DNA of 64,000 nt, taken from positions 44,722 to 108,721 of the forward strand of contig NZ_FNGG01000007.1 of the NCBI RefSeq assembly GCF_900102915.1, read 5' to 3'. Position numbers and translations under genes: made by a program. This DNA is from Salinimicrobium catena. GTDB lineage: Bacteria; Bacteroidota; Bacteroidia; Flavobacteriales; Flavobacteriaceae. Below are positions 61,801 through 64,000 of the stretch, in pieces (position 1 is the stretch's first letter; each line of letters begins with the position of its first letter). Under the pieces are notes generated by a model. The model searched no databases. It saw only the letters and a list, made by a program, of their open reading frames with translations, and had not been told where the DNA came from.

Positions 61801-64000
61801 GTGTCAATTGTGCGGGTTGGGTCAAAATTAACTCTTTGGTAATTTTACAGCTATTTGCATCTGTCACAGTAACAGTATAGGTAATGCCGGCCAAAAGGTT
61901 GTCTGCAGTAGCGGTGGTATGGCCAGAACTCCAGGAATAAGTATAAGGGCTCACTCCTCCAGAAGGGGTTACCGTAGCCGTTCCTGTGCCTCCATAGCAG
62001 GTAATTTCACTGCTAACGGCTAAAGTTGCACTTACTTTGGTTGCTGGCTCAGAAATAACGACTGTTCCGGTAGTTATAATTGTATCTGCATCTTTTGCGC
62101 TGAAGGTGTATTCCCCTGCAGGTAAATTGTAAAAATATTCTGAATCCTGGTAGGGGCGTGTCACAGGTCCAGATAAAAGACTATACTGGTAAGGCTTTAA
62201 CCCACCTGCCGCATGAACCGTGATGCTTCCTGTACTTTCCTCCTTACAAAGAACGTCCTCTGGTGTGGCATCCACTACCAGCGGAGTCTTGACAATGACT
62301 TCAGTTTCCGGGCCGTAGCACATTGGTTTCGTTCCTTCATTACAACCCCTGGTGTCCTGATTTGTCCAGCGGATATTAATTCCTTCGACCTTGAAAGTAC
62401 TACCACACTGCCAGGTGATCATATCTGTAGCTGTTCCGCTTTCCTGTACCTTAAACAAACGAAAAAGACCTGTCGGAATTTCGTTATAAACAGGATCCCC
62501 CTGGTTATCATAACCCACAACTTCTGAAAAACAACCTATAGCTTTACCAGTAATAGTTTCAGTTCCATTATTAACAGCATAGTTCATTTCAGCACTTAAG
62601 GAGTAACCATTTGCATTATTAATGATATCGATCCACATATATTTGTCGGTAACGGAATCGCAATTATCGCCGGTTAGAGGATTACCAAATTCATCTCCAA
62701 TGAAAAAATTATTCGTATCCATTACAAAGTTCGACGTAGCCCCGCAGCCTTCAAAACATCCCCCTACATAATGAGGAATAGAAAAAGTCTGCTTATAATC
62801 GCTCTCATCTGTAATTGTTAGATAAACGATCTTGTCTCCCTGGGCCTCCCAGGTCACCGTATGCTCCTGTGGGCCTGTGGCAGTATTTGGACTGGCATCT
62901 AAACCGAAATTCCATTCATAAGTGAAATTCTGAGGATCTCCCACACCTCCGGCTACATTAGGAAGATCGATCTCAAAAGTAGAGGTACGTATATAATCGT
63001 GGACATCATAACAAGCTGAAGAAGCAACGTGTTCGGGTAATACAGCGCTGATAACTTCGACCTGCTCGATGGTCTTACATCCATTTACATCAATTACCGT
63101 TACTTCATATATTCCTGCTGCTAAATTGGTTGCCTCTTTTGCGGTTGAAACTATTGTCGGACTTCCTGTGAGTCGCCATTCATAGGTATACGGTGAAATT
63201 CCGCCTGAGAGATTAACAGTGGCTGTTCCGTCATTTTTACCATATACGGTGGTGCGTGTAGAGGAAACCGTAGCCGTCATAGGGTTGATATTAATGGTTT
63301 GCTCTGCAGTAGAGGAATTTCCTCGATCATCGGTAAATGTCCAAACAATGACTCCTGAAGAATCAAATGTGGTTGAACGATTCGCGGTCACTGTCAAAGT
63401 TTCATCGCAATTATCTGTAGCTGTTGGAGTGGGTACGGTGAAAGAGCAACCCCAGTTTATCGTATTAAGGTCATTGGGTATGGGATCTTCATCATCAATA
63501 ACAGTAACCACCTGGTCTGATCTACTGGTAAGTCCACCGGCATCCCTGGCTATCCAGGTTACCGTGGTGGAGCCGACGGGAAATTCGTAAAGTTCCGGGT
63601 TTATCTCAGTACTTCCAATATACGCTTTGGTGCTTACGGTGTTACAGTTGTCTTTAATGGCCGGGAAGCCGATCATTGCAGTAGTTGAACAATTTCCAGT
63701 GCCATCCTCACTCGTATAGGCGGTAACCGGAGAAGGAGATTCAATAACGGGATTCTCATCATCTTGCACTGTTACTGTTTGAATCGTCGTAGCTTTATTG
63801 TTGCTTCCATCTGTTACTTCCCAGGTAATTGTCGTAGTACCTTTAGGAAAGAGATGGGTGGATGGATTTATGGGGTAGCCATTCACGTAAGCTTTCAACG
63901 TAGGGGTAGTACAATTGTCGGAAAAAGTAGGAGAACCCAGACTAACAGCCGTAAAACAATCTCCGGTGCCATCGGCGCTGGTAAAGGCTTCCGTCACGTC
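58865..64000 (-). CDS. Giant type IX-secreted surface protein, paralogue (5' end outside window)
   Basis: At least 1710 residues; the frame is open at the window edge, so the N-terminus is missing. Same plan as its neighbour: HYR-type repeats (DNCTTPTLKAYVNGYPINPS, DNCNTVSTKAYIGSTEINP), SprB-like repeats (GKNDGTATVNLSGGISPYTYEW; CYGGTGTATVTPSGGVSPYTYSW), a PKD-like part (YEWNFGLDASPNTATG), LamG-type domain (LNFDGIDDHVVMG to EEVRLWKTALSVEQLRFMMN), the EGFTMKG / GNPYPSAIDAD region and a type IX sorting domain ending GVYILRLETAQGIKTLKFLID. The two genes clearly arose by duplication and then diverged, mainly in the repeat region. Confidence 0.85.
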   Translation of the reverse strand, partial: DVTEAFTSADGTGDCFTAVSLGSPTFSDNCTTPTLKAYVNGYPINPSTHLFPKGTTTITWEVTDGSNNKATTIQTVTVQDDENPVIESPSPVTAYTSEDGTGNCSTTAMIGFPAIKDNCNTVSTKAYIGSTEINPELYEFPVGSTTVTWIARDAGGLTSRSDQVVTVIDDEDPIPNDLNTINWGCSFTVPTPTATDNCDETLTVTANRSTTFDSSGVIVWTFTDDRGNSSTAEQTININPMTATVSSTRTTVYGKNDGTATVNLSGGISPYTYEWRLTGSPTIVSTAKEATNLAAGIYEVTVIDVNGCKTIEQVEVISAVLPEHVASSACYDVHDYIRTSTFEIDLPNVAGGVGDPQNFTYEWNFGLDASPNTATGPQEHTVTWEAQGDKIVYLTITDESDYKQTFSIPHYVGGCFEGCGATSNFVMDTNNFFIGDEFGNPLTGDNCDSVTDKYMWIDIINNANGYSLSAEMNYAVNNGTETITGKAIGCFSEVVGYDNQGDPVYNEIPTGLFRLFKVQESGTATDMITWQCGSTFKVEGINIRWTNQDTRGCNEGTKPMCYGPETEVIVKTPLVVDATPEDVLCKEESTGSITVHAAGGLKPYQYSLLSGPVTRPYQDSEYFYNLPAGEYTFSAKDADTIITTGTVVISEPATKVSATLAVSSEITCYGGTGTATVTPSGGVSPYTYSWSSGHTTATADNLLAGITYTVTVTDANSCKITKELILTQPAQLTRANAGIDQSFGCGITSTTLAGNLPATGEKGTWSLVSGTGGALSSTDLNDPNAPFTGESGQTYVLQWTISKTDGTCPNSDRVSITFAEKCSTLNFDGIDDHVVMGDQYGFTSTDFTLEAWVRPKSVNGTKTILSKRNTGNMASGGYDLDIINGAVSFRWNDNKVYTTAQVGTDRWYHVAVIFSEGIPEIFVDGISIPLQLDIAASGNPKAINHPFMIGGAYYQNSPERPKNLFHGWIEEVRLWKTALSVEQLRFMMNQRVVSTTNALGETVVKGEVLPMAVPGDLLWSNLSGYYRLKVLEIDAVNGTTPDFASNPTAGYLRNIEEEQENSAPLPYISAQDGNWWEVNSWLYPDYWDAPNSNGINGQKIDWNIARVAHDLNSGNQNIKLLGLILKNGKLDMLGVNQSSVGTAGTGNGLTITKYLDLDGFIDLNGESQLVQPQGSILDGNGYLERDQQGTGSSYNYNYFSSPVSTAGGEPNSGYTIRSVLRSGSDPANPGNINFNYQYHYADGPLSDPLKISSYWLYKFHGVAGEYNQWHWIGPDGHLQAGEGFTMKGSSGHLGILDLQNYVFTGMPNNGPISFTIDTNENRLIGNPYPSAIDADMFIQQNLKNKNEEYVFNGTLYFWSHFKGKTHYLTRYEGGYAMYNLLGAARAVANDARINATGETGGMEPRRYIPPGQAFFINSAEDDQVPNESNKLPLPVGMVGGEIQFNNNQRVFQKEDPAKAVFHSKEKPNTPDSKNVEVEAVEEDSRKKIWLKSRSPMGYHRQLLVGADINATLHFDPGYDAPVLDIVDEDIYWDMEQMELIIQGVPDFHKEVELPLGLKVKHEGDFTIGIDKLENIPDDFAILLKDTLGNEHHDLRRSNFTFTASPGTINGRFSIVFLNEKQDPEEILEEEKTIPVELFYSREDKTVNIHNPDLIPLVQAALYNLNGQHLRTYGYLPAKRTVQLAIPQKTLGVYILRLETAQGIKTLKFLID

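Noticed and set aside
51764..64000. CRISPR-like array suspected from repeats in the giant genes
   Set aside because: The repeats are in-frame protein domains of 60-90 residues with variable sequence, not short identical DNA repeats with spacers.

Overview
The window is a piece of a chromosome from the phylum Bacteroidota, almost certainly a marine-type member of the Flavobacteriaceae (Gramella/Salegentibacter/Zunongwangia-like). This rests on type IX secretion features (PorT and two giant proteins with C-terminal sorting domains and SprB/HYR repeats), a lipid-anchored TamA variant (TamL), a short primary sigma factor without region 1.1, sigma/FecR/TonB-receptor cassettes, and promoters of the TTG-N20-TAnnTTTG type.

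Layout. 1-5.1 kb: end of ftsZ, a GatB/YqeY-domain gene, and a very large surface protein that joins a calcineurin-like phosphoesterase, a region resembling atypical (HipA/Fam20C-type) kinases and an Omp85-type barrel. 5.3-21.6 kb: a composite genomic island in the 3' end of tRNA-Arg(UCG), bounded by a 15-bp direct repeat. It holds a tyrosine integrase, a sigma/FecR/TonB-receptor cassette flanked by two acidic lipoproteins, and a class I ribonucleotide reductase pair (nrdB-nrdA) behind a cobalamin riboswitch with its own terminator. Two homologous right-end modules (about 14.8-16.8 kb and 20.0-21.6 kb), each closing with a tRNA-end-like sequence, suggest two elements arrived in tandem. Each module has a roughly 460-nt region that looks like structured RNA, a convergent winged-helix gene (intact in the first, broken in the second) and a shared terminal block about 90% identical by hand count.

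21.9-31 kb: chromosomal genes (DUF2490 barrel, AraC regulator, SelO, Tex, YpdA, ribulose-phosphate epimerase, small proteins). 31-35.6 kb: primary sigma factor, then a TonB siderophore-type receptor with a PepSY membrane protein, behind a good promoter overlapped by a palindrome. 35.8-51.7 kb: housekeeping genes (pnp, rpsO, accD, fbaA, tamL, an rRNA/tRNA methyltransferase, porT, ubiE, trkA-trkH, an aminotransferase, a fatty acid desaturase, rsmG). 51.7 kb to the end: two tandem paralogous giant type IX-secreted proteins on the minus strand, the second cut by the window edge.

The strongest candidate for something undescribed is the duplicated module of a long structured non-coding segment plus a winged-helix protein at the right end of these tRNA-Arg elements. 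The two copies retain the main hairpins and show at least one compensatory base-pair change. The second most interesting item is the mobile, riboswitch-controlled ribonucleotide reductase carried as cargo. All calls come from reading the sequence; no database search was possible.
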